64,000 nucleotides of DNA from Aedoeadaptatus ivorii (GTDB lineage: Bacteria > Bacillota > Clostridia > Tissierellales > Peptoniphilaceae), in contig NZ_LR134523.1 in NCBI RefSeq assembly GCF_900638585.1, positions 1,214,501-1,278,500 of the forward strand, given 5' to 3'. The position numbers and the translations under genes are program-made. The notes below the pieces were generated by a model. It saw only the letters and a program-made list of their open reading frames with translations. It ran no database searches and had not been told where the DNA came from. This document shows positions 9,582-20,277 of the stretch, piece after piece; within the stretch, counting starts at the first letter, position 1; the number at the start of each line of letters is the position of its first letter.

Positions 9582-10118
9582 TTACTTGCCGGTCTTACCG
9601 ACTTTTCTGCGCACTTGTTCGCCCACATAACGGATGCCCTTGCCCTTGTAGGGTTCCGGACTTCTGAAACTGCGGATGTAAGCGGCATAAGCGCCGACTT
9701 TCTGTTTGTCGATCCCGGTGATGATGATGCTCGTGTTGGAAGGAACTTCCACTTCGATTCCTTCGGGATCTTCCAATTCGATCGGGTGGGAAAAACCGAG
9801 ACTCAAGTTCAGCTTCTTGCCGGACTTTTGCGCACGGTATCCCGTACCGATGATTTCGAGTTCTTTTTTATACCCGTTGGTAACGCCTTCGATATTGTTC
9901 GCGATCAGCGTGCGGTAGAGACCGTGCAGGGCGCGGATGTTTTTGTCGTCGTTGGGACGGGTCAATACGACTTGCGTGTCATTGACTTCAACGCCGATAA
10001 TGGGGTCGACTTCGGTTTGAAGGCTTCCCTTGGCCCCTTTGACTTCTACCACATTGCCGTTCTTCTTAACCTCTACGCCGGAGGGGATATCGATAGGGTT
10101 TTTTCCGATTCTAGACAT
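9582..10118 (-). CDS. rplF: Large-subunit ribosomal protein L6 (uL6)
   Basis: 178 residues, opening [17 protein letters not shown], with the C-terminal [19 protein letters not shown] signature. It has two tandem repeats of an alpha/beta fold and lies near the sarcin-ricin loop and factor-binding site. It is fifteen bases after rpsH. Confidence 0.98.
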   Translation of the reverse strand: MSRIGKNPIDIPSGVEVKKNGNVVEVKGAKGSLQTEVDPIIGVEVNDTQVVLTRPNDDKNIRALHGLYRTLIANNIEGVTNGYKKELEIIGTGYRAQKSGKKLNLSLGFSHPIELEDPEGIEVEVPSNTSIIITGIDKQKVGAYAAYIRSFRSPEPYKGKGIRYVGEQVRRKVGKTGK

Positions 10119-10133
10119 CTTACCGCTCCTTCC

Positions 10134-10529
10134 TTACCAAACGTAGCAGAGAACTTCTCCGCCGACTTGTTCTTTACGGGCGTCGCGGTCGGTCATAATC
10201 CCCTTGGAAGTGGAGATGACGGCAATTCCCAAACCGCCCAATACCTTGGGGATTTCGGTGTGCTTTGCGTATACGCGAAGACCGGGTTTGGAAATTCTCT
10301 TAATACCGCTGATTACTTTTTCGTCGTTCTTGCCGTACTTTAATTCTACATTAATCTTGCCTTGCTGTTCGTCTTCGATCACTTCGTAGCTTTTAATATA
10401 GCCTTCCTCGAGAAGGATACGGGAGATTTCCGCCTTCATACCAGAAGCGGGAATCTGAACAGATTTATGTTTTGCATCGTTGCCGTTACGGATTCTCGTA
10501 AGCATATCTGCAATGGGGTCTGTCATCAT
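10134..10529 (-). CDS. rpsH: Small-subunit ribosomal protein S8 (uS8)
   Basis: 131 residues from the ATG at 10529 ([17 protein letters not shown]). The frame extends two codons further to a TTG, but AGGAGGA lies seven bases before this ATG, which decides the start. It ends GGEVLCYVW, typical of S8, which binds the central domain of 16S rRNA and in many bacteria represses its own operon. Confidence 0.97.
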   Translation of the reverse strand: MMTDPIADMLTRIRNGNDAKHKSVQIPASGMKAEISRILLEEGYIKSYEVIEDEQQGKINVELKYGKNDEKVISGIKRISKPGLRVYAKHTEIPKVLGGLGIAVISTSKGIMTDRDARKEQVGGEVLCYVW

Positions 10530-10554
10530 TGTCAATTCCTCCTTTCGGTTAGCC

Positions 10555-10740
10555 TTACCAGCTTGCCTTTCTTACGCCGGGGATTTGTCCCGCGTAAGCG
10601 AGTTTACGGAAGCAAATTCTGCAAATGCCGTATTTTCTGAGCACGGCGTGAGGGCGTCCGCAAATTTTGCATCTGGTGTATTCTCTTGCGCTGTATTTCG
10701 CTTTTCTCTTTTGCTTAGCCACCATGGATTTCTTTGCCAC
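10555..10740 (-). CDS. rpsN: Small-subunit ribosomal protein S14, zinc type (uS14)
   Basis: 61 residues, the short form. It has CKIC (about residues 24-27) and CRIC (40-43) as zinc ligands, and ends IPGVRKASW. The zinc type is usual in Firmicutes and differs from the longer zinc-free S14. It starts three bases after rplE. Confidence 0.97.
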   Translation of the reverse strand: MAKKSMVAKQKRKAKYSAREYTRCKICGRPHAVLRKYGICRICFRKLAYAGQIPGVRKASW

Positions 10741-10743
10741 AGT

Positions 10744-11295
10744 TTAACCCTCCTTCTTTGCAAAAGGCATACCCATCTTCGCGAGAAGGGATTTTGCCTC
10801 TTCATCCGTTTCGGCGGTCGTTACGATAATAATATCGAGACCGCGCAAGGCGTCGATCTTATCGTATTCGATCTCCGGGAAAATCAGTTGTTCTTTGAGT
10901 CCCAACGCGTAGTTTCCGCGACCGTCGAATGCGGTGGGCTTTACGCCGCGGAAGTCGCGCACGCGGGGCAGGGCGACATTCATCAGCTTGTCGAGAAAAT
11001 CGTACATTCTCTCGCCGCGCAGGGTCACCTTGCAGCCGATATTGGAACCTTCTCTTAACTTGAAGTTCGCAATGCTCTTACGCGCCTTGGTGACGACGGG
11101 CTTTTGGCCGGAGATCAAGGTCAGGTCGTTTACGGCGCTTTCCAGTGCCTTGGGATTGTCCTTCGCTTCTCCTAAACCGATATTGATCACTACTTTTTCC
11201 AGGCGAGGAATTTGCATGACATTTTCATACTTGAACTCGTCCATCAAAGCAGGTGCGACTTCATTGATAATCTTTTCTTTTAATCTCGATGTCAT
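10744..11295 (-). CDS. rplE: Large-subunit ribosomal protein L5 (uL5)
   Basis: 183 residues from the ATG at 11295 ([20 protein letters not shown]). A GTG one codon upstream leaves too little room after AAGGAGGT. The sequence carries [20 protein letters not shown] and [20 protein letters not shown], both L5 signatures. It binds 5S rRNA and contacts P-site tRNA. Confidence 0.97.
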   Translation of the reverse strand: MTSRLKEKIINEVAPALMDEFKYENVMQIPRLEKVVINIGLGEAKDNPKALESAVNDLTLISGQKPVVTKARKSIANFKLREGSNIGCKVTLRGERMYDFLDKLMNVALPRVRDFRGVKPTAFDGRGNYALGLKEQLIFPEIEYDKIDALRGLDIIIVTTAETDEEAKSLLAKMGMPFAKKEG

Positions 11296-11306
11296 CACAG
11301 ACCTCC

Positions 11307-11621
11307 TTACTTATCAGAAATGGTAGCGCCGGAGGACTTGATTACTCGTACTTTCTTCCCGTCTTCCACGCGATAGCCGATGCGACTTCTCTTGTTGGTC
11401 TTGGTATCGTAGTACATGACGTTGGAAACGTGAATCGGCGCTTCACTCTTGGTGATGCCGCCGGGATTTTGGGGTCCTCTGGGCTTTTCGTGTCTGGTTA
11501 CGATGTTGACACCTTCGACGACAATGCGGTCAAGTTTCGGGATGGTGCGGACGACCTTACCTTTTTTACCTTTGTCCTTGCCGGAAATGACTTCGACGGT
11601 ATCTCCTTTTTTGATGCGCAT
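11307..11621 (-). CDS. rplX: Large-subunit ribosomal protein L24 (uL24)
   Basis: 104 residues with an N-terminal KOW motif ([20 protein letters not shown]) and the [20 protein letters not shown] tail. L24 is an assembly initiator for the 50S subunit. It is fourteen bases after rplN. Confidence 0.98.
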   Translation of the reverse strand: MRIKKGDTVEVISGKDKGKKGKVVRTIPKLDRIVVEGVNIVTRHEKPRGPQNPGGITKSEAPIHVSNVMYYDTKTNKRSRIGYRVEDGKKVRVIKSSGATISDK

Positions 11622-11635
11622 TCTATGCCACCTCC

Positions 11636-12004
11636 TTAAAGAACTTCGGGAGCGAGGGAGATAATACGCATAAAGTTTTCTCCTCTAAGCTCGCGGGTTA
11701 CGGGTCCGAAGATACGGGTACCTTGGGGGTTCTTGTCGTCTTTAATAACGACCGCAGCGTTCTCGTCGAACTTGATATAGGTTCCGTCGGAACGACGAAT
11801 GCCCTTTTTGGAACGCACGATAACCGCTTTGACGACGGCACCTTTTTTAACAACGCCGCCGGGTGTTGCGTGTTTAACGGAGCAAATGACGATATCGCCG
11901 ATATTTGCATAGTGGCGATTCGTACCGCCCAATACCTTGACGACGCCGAGTTCTCTTGCACCGGAGTTATCGGCGACTTTCAATCTGCTTTCTTGTTGAA
12001 TCAT
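11636..12004 (-). CDS. rplN: Large-subunit ribosomal protein L14 (uL14)
   Basis: 122 residues, opening [20 protein letters not shown] and ending [12 protein letters not shown], the invariant ends of L14. It lies on the subunit interface. Normal length and context. Confidence 0.98.
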   Translation of the reverse strand: MIQQESRLKVADNSGARELGVVKVLGGTNRHYANIGDIVICSVKHATPGGVVKKGAVVKAVIVRSKKGIRRSDGTYIKFDENAAVVIKDDKNPQGTRIFGPVTRELRGENFMRIISLAPEVL

Positions 12005-12018
12005 TCCGAAGACCTCCC

Positions 12019-12273
12019 TTATTTCGCTCTTTCTACGATGCGGACGAGTCGGAATCTCTTATCCTTGGACAGGGGACGTGTCTCCATAGCGCGTACGGTA
12101 TCGCCGATACCCGCTTCGTTATTCTCGTCGTGTACCTTATATTTTTGGGTGTTTTTGAATCTCTTTTTGTAGATCGGGTGGGTTTTGAAGGTCTCTACGG
12201 CCACGACAATGGTCTTGTCCATCTTGTCGCTTACGACCTTGCCGGAGATCACTTTGCGTTGATTTCTTTCCAT
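12019..12273 (-). CDS. rpsQ: Small-subunit ribosomal protein S17 (uS17)
   Basis: 84 residues, an OB fold with [20 protein letters not shown] and the late [20 protein letters not shown] signature. It is a primary 16S rRNA-binding protein. It begins three bases after rpmC. Confidence 0.98.
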   Translation of the reverse strand: MERNQRKVISGKVVSDKMDKTIVVAVETFKTHPIYKKRFKNTQKYKVHDENNEAGIGDTVRAMETRPLSKDKRFRLVRIVERAK

Positions 12274-12276
12274 ACC

Positions 12277-12483
12277 TTACGCCTCCTTTTCCATATTGAG
12301 CTCGCGCTCTCTTTGGATGGTCTTTACGCGAGCAATGTCTTTTTTGACATTTTTAATGGTAGACGGATTGTCCAATTGACCGGTCGCCAGTTGAAAGCGA
12401 AGGTTAAAGAGTTCGTTTTTCAACTCGGACACCTTGTTATTCAGTTCCTCACTGGATAATTTACGGATGTCATTACTTTTCAT
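12277..12483 (-). CDS. rpmC: Large-subunit ribosomal protein L29 (uL29)
   Basis: 68 residues from the ATG at 12483 ([20 protein letters not shown]). A longer reading frame upstream lies inside rplP. It overlaps the rplP 3' end by eleven bases, so translation is likely coupled. [15 protein letters not shown] is the family signature. L29 sits near the peptide-exit site where chaperones and SRP dock. Confidence 0.96.
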   Translation of the reverse strand: MKSNDIRKLSSEELNNKVSELKNELFNLRFQLATGQLDNPSTIKNVKKDIARVKTIQRERELNMEKEA

Positions 12484-12913
12484 TAGAGTCGCCCTCACTT
12501 TCTTCCGTATTTTTGGCGATAAATCTCGTCTTAATAGGAAGCTTCATGGAAGCAAGACGCATCGCTTCTCTCGCCACTTCTTCGGAAACGCCGCCCAATT
12601 CGAACAGGACGCGTCCCGGCTTAACGACGGCAACCCAGTACTCCGGAGAACCCTTACCGGAACCCATCCGGGTTTCAGCGGGCTTTTCGGTGACGGGCTT
12701 GTCGGGGAATACCTTGATCCAGATATTACCGCCACGGCGGATGTAACGGGTCATGGCACGACGTGCGGCCTCGATTTGATTGGAGGTGATCCAGGTCGGT
12801 TCCAATGCTTGGATGCCGTATTCACCGTAGGTCAAAGTGTTGCCTCTGTGGGCGACACCCTTCATTCTGCCACGATGTTGTCTCCGATATTTTACTCTTT
12901 TCGGCATTAACAT
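12473..12913 (-). CDS. rplP: Large-subunit ribosomal protein L16 (uL16)
   Basis: 146 residues. The start at 12913 ([10 protein letters not shown]) is eight bases after AGGAGG; the second ATG, which would give the common MPKR start, is fourteen bases away and less likely. The C-terminus has a Glu/Ser-rich extension ([12 protein letters not shown]). L16 is required for A-site tRNA positioning. Confidence 0.97.
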   Translation of the reverse strand: MLMPKRVKYRRQHRGRMKGVAHRGNTLTYGEYGIQALEPTWITSNQIEAARRAMTRYIRRGGNIWIKVFPDKPVTEKPAETRMGSGKGSPEYWVAVVKPGRVLFELGGVSEEVAREAMRLASMKLPIKTRFIAKNTEESEGDSNEK

Positions 12914-12930
12914 ATTGCTTTCCTCCTCAC

Positions 12931-13665
12931 TTACCGTCTGTCTTGGCCTTGGCCTTGATTTCTACGGTTGCTGCCGCGACGATTGTCGTTGCCGCGACGT
13001 CTGTTGTCTCTGCGGTTTCTGCGTCCTTCCGGTCTTTGGGGAAGGATTTCGCCCTTATAGAGCCATACCTTTACGCCGATCTTGCCGTAGGTGGTGTCCG
13101 CTTCGGCAAATCCGAAGTCGATGTCGGCGCGCAGGGTTTGCAAGGGGATGGTACCTTCGCTGTAGCCTTCGCGGCGCGCCATATCGGCACCGCCGAGACG
13201 ACCGGAACATTGGGTACGGATGCCCTTGACGCCGAGGCGCATAACGCGTTGGATGGTTTGTTTCATAGCGCGACGGAAAGCCACACGGCGTTCCAGTTGT
13301 TGCGCGATGTTTTCCGCGATCAGGGTTGCGTCCAGGTCGGGGTTTTTCACTTCGTCGACATTGATGACGACGCTTCTGCCGGTCAGCTTTTCGAGATCCT
13401 TACGCAGCTCTTCGACGCCGCTTCCGCCGCGTCCGATCACCATACCCGGCTTTGCCGTGGAAATAGAGATCTTGACCTTGTTGGCCGCGCGTTCGATTTC
13501 AATTCTGGCGATGCCCGCCTGATACAGATGCTTCTTTACGAATTTACGGATTTTATCGTCTTCGACGAGGAGATCTCCAAAGTCTTTTTTATCGGCATAC
13601 CATTTGGAATCCCAATCTTTAATGATCCCTACACGAAGACCGTGCGGATTTACTTTTTGACCCAT
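12931..13665 (-). CDS. rpsC: Small-subunit ribosomal protein S3 (uS3)
   Basis: 244 residues: [20 protein letters not shown], a central KH domain ([20 protein letters not shown] near residue 75) and the C-terminal S3 domain with [19 protein letters not shown]. The tail is Arg/Asn-rich ([15 protein letters not shown]). S3 lines the mRNA entry tunnel. It follows rplV by fourteen bases. Confidence 0.98.
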   Translation of the reverse strand: MGQKVNPHGLRVGIIKDWDSKWYADKKDFGDLLVEDDKIRKFVKKHLYQAGIARIEIERAANKVKISISTAKPGMVIGRGGSGVEELRKDLEKLTGRSVVINVDEVKNPDLDATLIAENIAQQLERRVAFRRAMKQTIQRVMRLGVKGIRTQCSGRLGGADMARREGYSEGTIPLQTLRADIDFGFAEADTTYGKIGVKVWLYKGEILPQRPEGRRNRRDNRRRGNDNRRGSNRRNQGQGQDRR

Positions 13666-13679
13666 TCTTCTCCTCCTCC

Positions 13680-14015
13680 TTATTCTCTTTCGGAAACGAC
13701 GACGCCGATGTGGCTAGAACGCTTCAGGATGGGATAAGCCATACCCTTCGCCTTGGGGCGATAGCGCTTCATCGTCGGACCGTCGTTGGCATATGCTTCT
13801 TTAACGATCAGATCTTCACGATCCAAATTCAGGTTGTTTTCCGCATTAGCGACGGCGGAGTGCAGAACCTTATACAGTTCACGGGCGCCGCGCTTGGGGG
13901 TAAATTTCAGAAGCGCCAGGGCTTCTTCGACTTGCTTGCCGCGAATTTCCGCACAAATGAAGTTTACCTTCAAAGGAGAAATCCGCACGTATTTTGCAAT
14001 TGCTCTTGCTTCCAT
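13680..14015 (-). CDS. rplV: Large-subunit ribosomal protein L22 (uL22)
   Basis: 111 residues, opening [18 protein letters not shown], with [20 protein letters not shown] near the C-terminus, the loop that lines the exit tunnel where macrolides act. Length is normal. Confidence 0.98.
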   Translation of the reverse strand: MEARAIAKYVRISPLKVNFICAEIRGKQVEEALALLKFTPKRGARELYKVLHSAVANAENNLNLDREDLIVKEAYANDGPTMKRYRPKAKGMAYPILKRSSHIGVVVSERE

Positions 14016-14028
14016 TCGTTCTTCCTCC

Positions 14029-14310
14029 TTATTTCAGCTTCGCTGCCTTTTCGCCGCTGGTGTGGCCGCGGAAAGTGCGGGTTAATACGAATTCGCCGAG
14101 CTTATGACCTACCATATCCTCGGTGATATAGATCGGAACGTGCTTTCTTCCGTCGTGAACGGCGATGGTGTGGGACACCATTTCCGGGAAGATCGTCGAA
14201 CGACGAGACCATGTTTTGATAACTTCTTTTTTGTTTGCTTCGTTCAGGGCGTCTACCTTCTTCAGCAGGTGTTCATCTGCAAAAGGTCCCTTCTTAATGG
14301 ATCTGGACAT
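14029..14310 (-). CDS. rpsS: Small-subunit ribosomal protein S19 (uS19)
   Basis: 93 residues, [20 protein letters not shown], with [20 protein letters not shown]. It is a 30S head protein that pairs with S13. It lies fourteen bases after rplB. Confidence 0.98.
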   Translation of the reverse strand: MSRSIKKGPFADEHLLKKVDALNEANKKEVIKTWSRRSTIFPEMVSHTIAVHDGRKHVPIYITEDMVGHKLGEFVLTRTFRGHTSGEKAAKLK

Positions 14311-14324
14311 TGCTTCCTCCTCCC

Positions 14325-15155
14325 TTATTTCGTTCTGCGACGAATAATGTAGCGATCGCTCTTCTTGCTCTTTTGACGCGTCTTCAGGCCGAGCGTCTTC
14401 TTGCCCCAGGGGGACATCGGGGACGGACGACCGATCGGGGTACGACCTTCACCACCACCGTGGGGGTGATCGACGGGGTTCATTGCAGAACCGCGAACGT
14501 GGGGACGAATGCCGAGGTGGCGTTTGCGACCCGCCTTACCCAGGGTAACCAGTTCGTGGGAGATATTGCCGACGCTGCCTACCGTCGCTCTGCACTCGAC
14601 GCTTACCAGACGGAACTCGCCGGAGGGCAGACGGAGTTGGGCCATCTTGCCTTCTTTTGCCATCAGCTGTGCGCCGCTTCCGGCTGCACGGGCCAATTGG
14701 CCACCCTTGCCGGGGGTCATTTCGATGTTGTGGACCGTGGTACCTACGGGGATAGCGCGCAGGGGCAGGGCGTTACCGATCTTGATATCCGCTTCTTCGC
14801 CGGATTCGATCTTATCGCCGACCTTCAGTCCCTTGGGCGCCAAGATGTAGCGCTTTTCGCCGTCCATGTAGTTGATCAGGGCGATGTATGCGGAACGGTT
14901 GGGGTCATATTCGATTTGTGCGACCTTTGCGGGGATGTTGTCCTTTTGACGCTTAAAGTCGATAATCCGGTACTTCTTGGTGGTACCGCCGCCTCTGTGA
15001 CGACTGGTGATTCTACCGTGGACGTTTCGTCCGGCGGATTTATTTAAGGTGACCAGCAGACTCTTTTCGGGTCTGTTTCTCGTAATTTCTTCAAAGCTTG
15101 CGACAGTCATGCCTCTGCGGCCGTTGGTCGTCGCTTTATATCTTTTGATCTCCAT
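14325..15155 (-). CDS. rplB: Large-subunit ribosomal protein L2 (uL2)
   Basis: 276 residues, with [20 protein letters not shown] and the peptidyl-transferase-proximal [20 protein letters not shown]; the conserved His within it is present. L2 is needed for subunit joining. Normal length and position. Confidence 0.98.
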   Translation of the reverse strand: MEIKRYKATTNGRRGMTVASFEEITRNRPEKSLLVTLNKSAGRNVHGRITSRHRGGGTTKKYRIIDFKRQKDNIPAKVAQIEYDPNRSAYIALINYMDGEKRYILAPKGLKVGDKIESGEEADIKIGNALPLRAIPVGTTVHNIEMTPGKGGQLARAAGSGAQLMAKEGKMAQLRLPSGEFRLVSVECRATVGSVGNISHELVTLGKAGRKRHLGIRPHVRGSAMNPVDHPHGGGEGRTPIGRPSPMSPWGKKTLGLKTRQKSKKSDRYIIRRRTK

Positions 15156-15175
15156 TAGATTTCCCTCCTTAGGCT

Positions 15176-15466
15176 TTATTGCATGCTGTCGAAGAATTCA
15201 ATCGGCTTGGAGTCGGCGGTGAGCTTGACGATGGCCTTTTTCCAGTCGGGACGCTTGCCCGAGTTCATGCCTTGGCGTTTCACCTTGCCGGTCATATTCA
15301 TCGTATAGACCTTTTCCACCTTGACGGAGAAAATGGACTCGATGGCCTTTTTGATTTCCGATTTGTTGCTCTTCTTGGCGACTTCAAAGGTGTACTTGTT
15401 TTCTTCCATATCCATCATGGATTTTTCCGTAACCAGCGGACGGATAATGATATCAAAGTTTTTCAT
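15176..15466 (-). CDS. rplW: Large-subunit ribosomal protein L23 (uL23)
   Basis: 96 residues, starting [17 protein letters not shown], the family hallmark. L23 is the exit-site docking point for trigger factor and SRP. Its ATG shares one base with the rplD stop (TAATG), indicating coupled translation. Confidence 0.98.
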   Translation of the reverse strand: MKNFDIIIRPLVTEKSMMDMEENKYTFEVAKKSNKSEIKKAIESIFSVKVEKVYTMNMTGKVKRQGMNSGKRPDWKKAIVKLTADSKPIEFFDSMQ

Positions 15467-16089
15467 TAGTTATACACCTCCACGATTTTATCCAATGCTT
15501 CCTTCGTCAGGATCAGGGAGTCGTATTTCAAGATGTCGTAGACATTCATGGTGCCGACGGTGGCGGTCTTTACGCCTGCGAGGTTTCTTGCACTCAGCAA
15601 CACATTGTTGTCGGCGCCTTCCGCGATTACCAGCGCCTTATTGGCCGCGCCCATCTTCTTTAAGCTCTGTACGAATTCTTTGGTCTTCGGCGCATCCATT
15701 TGGAATTTGTCGACGACGATCAATTCTTTTTCTTGTACCTTTGCGCTCAGAACGGACTTCATCGCCAGGCGACGAACCTTCTTCGGCGTGGTATAGCGAT
15801 AGCTTCTCGGCTTCGGTGCAAACACGATGCCGCCGCCTCTCCATTGGGGTGCGCGGATGGAACCTTGTCTTGCACGACCGGTGCCCTTTTGTCTCCAGGG
15901 CTTTCTGCCGCCGCCGCGAACCTCAGCGCGAGTTTTTGCGGACTGTGTACCTTGGCGTCTGTTGGCGAGAATGTTCTTTACTACCAAATAGACGACGTGT
16001 TCGTTGATTTCTACGTTAAAGACCGCATCGGAAAGTTCGATCTCTTCGACCGAATTGCCCTGCATGTCGATCATTTGAAACTTAGTCAT
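15466..16089 (-). CDS. rplD: Large-subunit ribosomal protein L4 (uL4)
   Basis: 207 residues, with the exit-tunnel loop [20 protein letters not shown] near residue 60. In Escherichia coli L4 represses the S10 operon; no matching regulatory site can be named here. It is nineteen bases after rplC. Confidence 0.98.
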   Translation of the reverse strand: MTKFQMIDMQGNSVEEIELSDAVFNVEINEHVVYLVVKNILANRRQGTQSAKTRAEVRGGGRKPWRQKGTGRARQGSIRAPQWRGGGIVFAPKPRSYRYTTPKKVRRLAMKSVLSAKVQEKELIVVDKFQMDAPKTKEFVQSLKKMGAANKALVIAEGADNNVLLSARNLAGVKTATVGTMNVYDILKYDSLILTKEALDKIVEVYN

Positions 16090-16108
16090 TCGTGTGTCCT
16101 CCTCTCGC

Positions 16109-16741
16109 TTATTTACTGTTCTTTACAGTAGCACGGACGCGAACGAGTCCGTTCTTCGGTCCGGGGATGGCGCCCTTGATCAAAAGGAAGTTGTTGTCCG
16201 CATCGACGCGGATAACTTCGAGGTTTTGAACCGTGACGCGTTCGTTGCCCATTCGGCCGGCCATGCGGTGGCCCTTGAAGACGCGTCCCGGATAGGAAGC
16301 CGCGCCCATACCGCCGGGCATTCTGTGGAACTTGGAACCGTGGGTTTCGCGACCGCGGCCGAAATTATGTCTTTTGATCAAGCCTGCGGTGCCCTTACCC
16401 TTGCTGGTGCCGACGACGTCTACGCGGTCGCCCGCTTCGAATACGTCGACTTTCAGCTCGTCGCCGACATTGTAGTCTTCGCCTTCTGCGAGGGGGAATT
16501 CACGCAAATACTTCTTGTATGCCACGCCGGCCTTGTCGTAGTGGCCTTTTACCGGTTTGTTGACGCGCTTTTCCTTTACCGAGCCGGTAGCGACTTGAAT
16601 CGCATCGTATCCGTCGACTTCCTTCGTCTTTCTTTGAACGACCACTTGGGGTTCGACGGCCACGACCGTTACGGGAACCTGGGTTCCCTCTTCGGTAAAG
16701 ATTTGGGTCATGCCAATCTTCTTACCTAGTGCATATTTCAT
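16109..16741 (-). CDS. rplC: Large-subunit ribosomal protein L3 (uL3)
   Basis: 210 residues, opening MKYALGKKIGMTQIFTEEGT, with the core extension GRGRETHGSKFHRMPGGMGA reaching toward the peptidyl-transferase centre. It follows rpsJ after 50 bases. Confidence 0.98.
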   Translation of the reverse strand: MKYALGKKIGMTQIFTEEGTQVPVTVVAVEPQVVVQRKTKEVDGYDAIQVATGSVKEKRVNKPVKGHYDKAGVAYKKYLREFPLAEGEDYNVGDELKVDVFEAGDRVDVVGTSKGKGTAGLIKRHNFGRGRETHGSKFHRMPGGMGAASYPGRVFKGHRMAGRMGNERVTVQNLEVIRVDADNNFLLIKGAIPGPKNGLVRVRATVKNSK

Positions 16742-16791
16742 AAAATACCTCCATTACAGCGGATTGCCAGGCAATCGTATAGTCCGACAGC

Positions 16792-17109
16792 TTACAGTTT
16801 TATCTCAATATCTACGCCTGCGGGCAGATTGAGTTTCATGAGAGAGTCCACGGTCTTTTGGTTGGGGCCCAGGATATCGATCAGACGCTTGTGCGTTCTT
16901 TGTTCGAATTGCTCTCTGGAATCCTTATGTTTGTGTACGGAACGAAGAATCGTGATGATCTCTTTTTCCGTGGGCAAGGGTACCGGACCCGATACTTCCG
17001 CGCCGCTGCCTTTGGCGGCTTCTACGATACGGTGAGCGGAGTTGTCCAGCAACTCGTGGTCATAAGCTTTCAAACGAATTCTGATTTTTTGTTTTACATT
17101 TGCAGACAT
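16792..17109 (-). CDS. rpsJ: Small-subunit ribosomal protein S10 (uS10/NusE)
   Basis: 105 residues, with [20 protein letters not shown] and the loop [21 protein letters not shown]10 serves in the 30S head and, with NusB and NusG, in antitermination. It is the first gene of the operon. tufA, fusA and rpsL are not upstream; clpB is. Confidence 0.98.
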   Translation of the reverse strand: MSANVKQKIRIRLKAYDHELLDNSAHRIVEAAKGSGAEVSGPVPLPTEKEIITILRSVHKHKDSREQFEQRTHKRLIDILGPNQKTVDSLMKLNLPAGVDIEIKL

Positions 17110-17337
17110 TAAGTCCCTCCTATTGCATTTTCCTCAACATTTAGGGAAGAGCGCCGATCAACCGATCCGGGTGTTTTCTTTACCCCTTAAAAAAATATGG
17201 GCGCTCTGTCGCCCAATTCGCGATTGGACATTCTCGACAATAATTCCCTTTTCCATAGGCTGCCGGCGACGAATCGCCGCTTACGCATCGGCCTATTTCA
17301 AAGCCACCTATTGCTTCAACGCATGTCATACACATAC
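17110..17337 (-). promoter_or_regulatory. Long structured leader of the S10 operon
   Basis: About 225 bases lie between the predicted transcription start and rpsJ with no convincing reading frame. A long-range stem is visible: agagcgcc at 17149-17156 pairs with ggcgctct at 17191-17198, enclosing a T-rich segment and the self-complementary gatc...gatc pair. A structured leader here would suit autogenous control by a ribosomal protein, but I could not match it to a named leader family. Confidence 0.4.
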
Positions 17338-17343
17338 CCGAGC

Positions 17344-17372
17344 ATTATACATGAAAAGGCGCGCGAATACAA
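17344..17372 (-). promoter_or_regulatory. Likely sigma-A promoter of the S10 operon
   Basis: On the minus strand TTGTAT - 17 bases - TATAAT; the -10 is a perfect consensus and the -35 is weak. It lies between the clpB terminator and rpsJ, the only place a promoter for the operon can be. Confidence 0.6.
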
Positions 17373-17522
17373 GGGTTGCGTTGAAATTCCTGTAATTTCT
17401 TCAAATCTCTCGCACCTCGCGGGGAGCGCCTCCTGCTCGGACAGCTTCCTGATAATACACGATGAACCCGTACTTTGCAAGGTTTTTTCAAATCCTTTGA
17501 AAACTTTACAAAGTGCGGACAC

Positions 17523-17557
17523 AAAAAAAGATGCATACCGCAGTATGCATCTTTTGG
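17523..17557 (-). terminator. Terminator after clpB
   Basis: On the minus strand agatgcata/ctgcgg/tatgcatct is a nine-base-pair stem followed by seven T. It lies 54 bases past the clpB stop and separates clpB from the S10 promoter. Confidence 0.85.
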
Positions 17558-17610
17558 CGCCGATGGGCGTTGTTTTATTTTTCTTCTATAGAATAGGGCC
17601 GCTTGTGCGC

Positions 17611-20190
17611 TTACAGAACGCTGAGGGCGTACTCGTCGCCCTCGTAGTCCACGCGTACGCGGTCGCCGTCGACGACATCGCCTGCGATCAACGCGCGGGA
17701 GAGTTTGGTTTCGATGTGGTTTTGAATATAGCGCTTTACGGGCCGTGCACCGTATTGTACGGTATAGGACTCTTTGAGCACTTGTTCCTTCGCCGCATCG
17801 GAAAGCTCGATGGCGATCTCCCGATCGGACAGGCGCGCTTGAATGTCGCGAACCGCCACGTCGACGATGCGCTTGATTTCGTCTTTTTCCAGCGGCGTAA
17901 AGAGCACGATCTCGTCGATCCGGTTTAAGAATTCCGGGCGGAAGTGCATCTTCATCATATCGGACACTTCTTCGCGAGAGCGTTCGGACAATTCGCCGTC
18001 CGCGTCGATCCCCTCGATCAAAGCCTGGGAACCGATATTCGAGGTCATAATGATGACGGTGTTTTTGAAGTCCACGGTGCGGCCCTGGTTGTCGGTCAAT
18101 CGGCCGTCGTCCAAGACCTGCAACAGGATATTGAACACGTCGGGATGCGCTTTTTCGATCTCGTCGAAGAGGATCACCGAATAGGGCTTTCTGCGCACGG
18201 CCTCGGTGAGCTGTCCGCCTTCTTCGTATCCCACATAGCCCGGGGGCGAACCCACGAGTCGGGACACGGCGTGTTTTTCCATATACTCACTCATATCGAT
18301 CCGGACCATATTGCGCTCGTCGTCGAAGAGGGCTTCGGTGAGCGCCTTTGCCGTTTCGGTCTTGCCGACGCCGGTGGGCCCCAAGAAGATAAAGCTCCCG
18401 ATGGGCCGGTTTTCCGCCTTGAGGCCGGCGCGGGCACGGAGCACGGCATCGCTTACCGCCTTGGTGGCTTCTTCCTGCCCGATCACCCGTTGTCGCAAAA
18501 TTTCATCGAGGCGAAGCAGCTTTTCGCGCTCGGTTTCGGCGAGCTTCGCGACGGGAATGCCCGTCCACTTACTGACGACCTCGGCGATCTCTTCTTCGGT
18601 CACTTCTTCTTTAATCAGACGGCCGTCCCGCTTTTCCTTTTGCTCCTCTGCCTTCAGCGCCTCTTCCAGGCGGGGCAGTTTGCCGTAGCGGAGTTCGGAG
18701 AGCTTTTCGAGATCGTAATTGCGCTCCGCCTCTTCGATTTCATGGCGAATGCGGTCGATCTCTTTTTTTAGGGATTTTTCGCCTTCCAGTTCTTTCTTCT
18801 CCGATTCCCAACGGGCAGTGAGCCGGTCGAAATCGGATTTTTCTTCGGAAAGTTCCCCTTCCAATTTTTCCAGCCGCTTAAAGGACGCCTCGTCGGTTTC
18901 CTTTTTCAGCGCCTCCCGCTCGATCTCCAGCTGCAAAATACGCCGACGGATCTCGTCGATTTCGGTGGGCATCGACTCGATCTCGGTGCGCACCATGGCG
19001 CAGGCCTCGTCCATCAGGTCGATCGCCTTGTCCGGCAAAAAGCGGTCGGTGATATAGCGATCGGAAAGCACCGCGGATTGAATCACCGCCGAGTCCGAAA
19101 TGCGGATGCCGTGATAGATCTCGTACTTTTCTTTGAGCCCCCGCAAAATCGAAATCGTATCCTCTACGGTCGGCTCCTGCACGGTCACCTTTTGGAATCT
19201 ACGCTCCAGCGCCGGGTCCTTTTCGATGTATTTTCGGTATTCGTCGAGGGTGGTCGCCCCGATGGCATGCAGTTCCCCCCGGGCGAGCATGGGCTTTAAG
19301 AGATTGCCCGCATCCATCGCCCCTTCGGATTTTCCGGCGCCGACGATATTGTGGATCTCGTCGATAAACAAGAGGATCTCGCCGTCGGATTCCTTGACTT
19401 CGTTGAGGACCGCCTTCAGTCGTTCTTCAAACTCGCCGCGGTATTTGGCGCCGGCGATCAGCGCCCCCATATCCAGCGAAAACACCGTCTTGTTCTTTAG
19501 GCCTTCGGGCACATCGCCCGCGATAATCCGCTGGGCGAGCCCTTCGACGATAGCGGTCTTTCCGACCCCCGGTTCTCCGATCAGCACGGGGTTGTTTTTC
19601 GTGCGGCGCGAGAGAATGCGGATCACATGGCGCACCTCTTCGTCGCGACCGATGACGGGGTCCATCTTGCCCTTTTTCGCCTCGACGGTAAGATCTCTGC
19701 CGTATTTTACCAGCGCTTCGTAGGTGTCTTCCGGATTGTCCGAGGTGACGCGCTGATTGCCCCGGATTTCTTTTAAGGCGGCCATAAAGGTGTCTTCGTC
19801 GATGCCGTGGTTTTCTAGCACGCGCCGGTTGTTCACCCCTTCGCCCTTTAGCATGGCGAGGTACAAGTGCTCCACACTGACATAGCTGTCGCCCAGGCGC
19901 TTCGCTTCTTTGAGCGCGTCGGTGAGTACCCCGTTGAGCGCATTCGAAGGCCGCGGTGTGGCGCCGGTCTGCCTGGAGAGGCGATTGATCTCCCGATCCA
20001 CCGCATTTTCCACTTCGCGCCCGTCTACGTCCATATATTCCAGCACGCGGGGAATCAGCCCCTCGTCGTCCGCCAAGAGCGCTTTGTTCAGGTGGAGGAC
20101 GTCGACTTCGGGGTTGCCGTATTCCTGCGCCAAATTTTGGGCGGCTTCGATGGCCGCTAAACTTTTTTGCGTAAATTTATCGATTTGCAT
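17611..20190 (-). CDS. clpB: ClpB-type disaggregase (Hsp100)
   Basis: 859 residues. It has an N-terminal double Clp repeat (1-150), AAA-1 with [13 protein letters not shown] near 199, a coiled-coil middle domain (about 400-530, rich in Glu/Lys), AAA-2 with [13 protein letters not shown] near 600, and a C-terminal D2-small domain. The middle domain and lack of a ClpP-binding IGF/L loop point to ClpB rather than ClpC/ClpA. With DnaK/DnaJ it rescues aggregated proteins. It is 87 bases downstream of a dnaJ-like gene and probably shares its CtsR-type promoter. Confidence 0.95.
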   Translation of the reverse strand: MQIDKFTQKSLAAIEAAQNLAQEYGNPEVDVLHLNKALLADDEGLIPRVLEYMDVDGREVENAVDREINRLSRQTGATPRPSNALNGVLTDALKEAKRLGDSYVSVEHLYLAMLKGEGVNNRRVLENHGIDEDTFMAALKEIRGNQRVTSDNPEDTYEALVKYGRDLTVEAKKGKMDPVIGRDEEVRHVIRILSRRTKNNPVLIGEPGVGKTAIVEGLAQRIIAGDVPEGLKNKTVFSLDMGALIAGAKYRGEFEERLKAVLNEVKESDGEILLFIDEIHNIVGAGKSEGAMDAGNLLKPMLARGELHAIGATTLDEYRKYIEKDPALERRFQKVTVQEPTVEDTISILRGLKEKYEIYHGIRISDSAVIQSAVLSDRYITDRFLPDKAIDLMDEACAMVRTEIESMPTEIDEIRRRILQLEIEREALKKETDEASFKRLEKLEGELSEEKSDFDRLTARWESEKKELEGEKSLKKEIDRIRHEIEEAERNYDLEKLSELRYGKLPRLEEALKAEEQKEKRDGRLIKEEVTEEEIAEVVSKWTGIPVAKLAETEREKLLRLDEILRQRVIGQEEATKAVSDAVLRARAGLKAENRPIGSFIFLGPTGVGKTETAKALTEALFDDERNMVRIDMSEYMEKHAVSRLVGSPPGYVGYEEGGQLTEAVRRKPYSVILFDEIEKAHPDVFNILLQVLDDGRLTDNQGRTVDFKNTVIIMTSNIGSQALIEGIDADGELSERSREEVSDMMKMHFRPEFLNRIDEIVLFTPLEKDEIKRIVDVAVRDIQARLSDREIAIELSDAAKEQVLKESYTVQYGARPVKRYIQNHIETKLSRALIAGDVVDGDRVRVDYEGDEYALSVL

Positions 20191-20277
20191 GGCATTCCCT
20201 TTCTTATCTTAGTATTACTTATTGGGTGTATATCCTTTCATTAGTGCGTATTATTGATAGAGAACCGCCGTAAAAAA

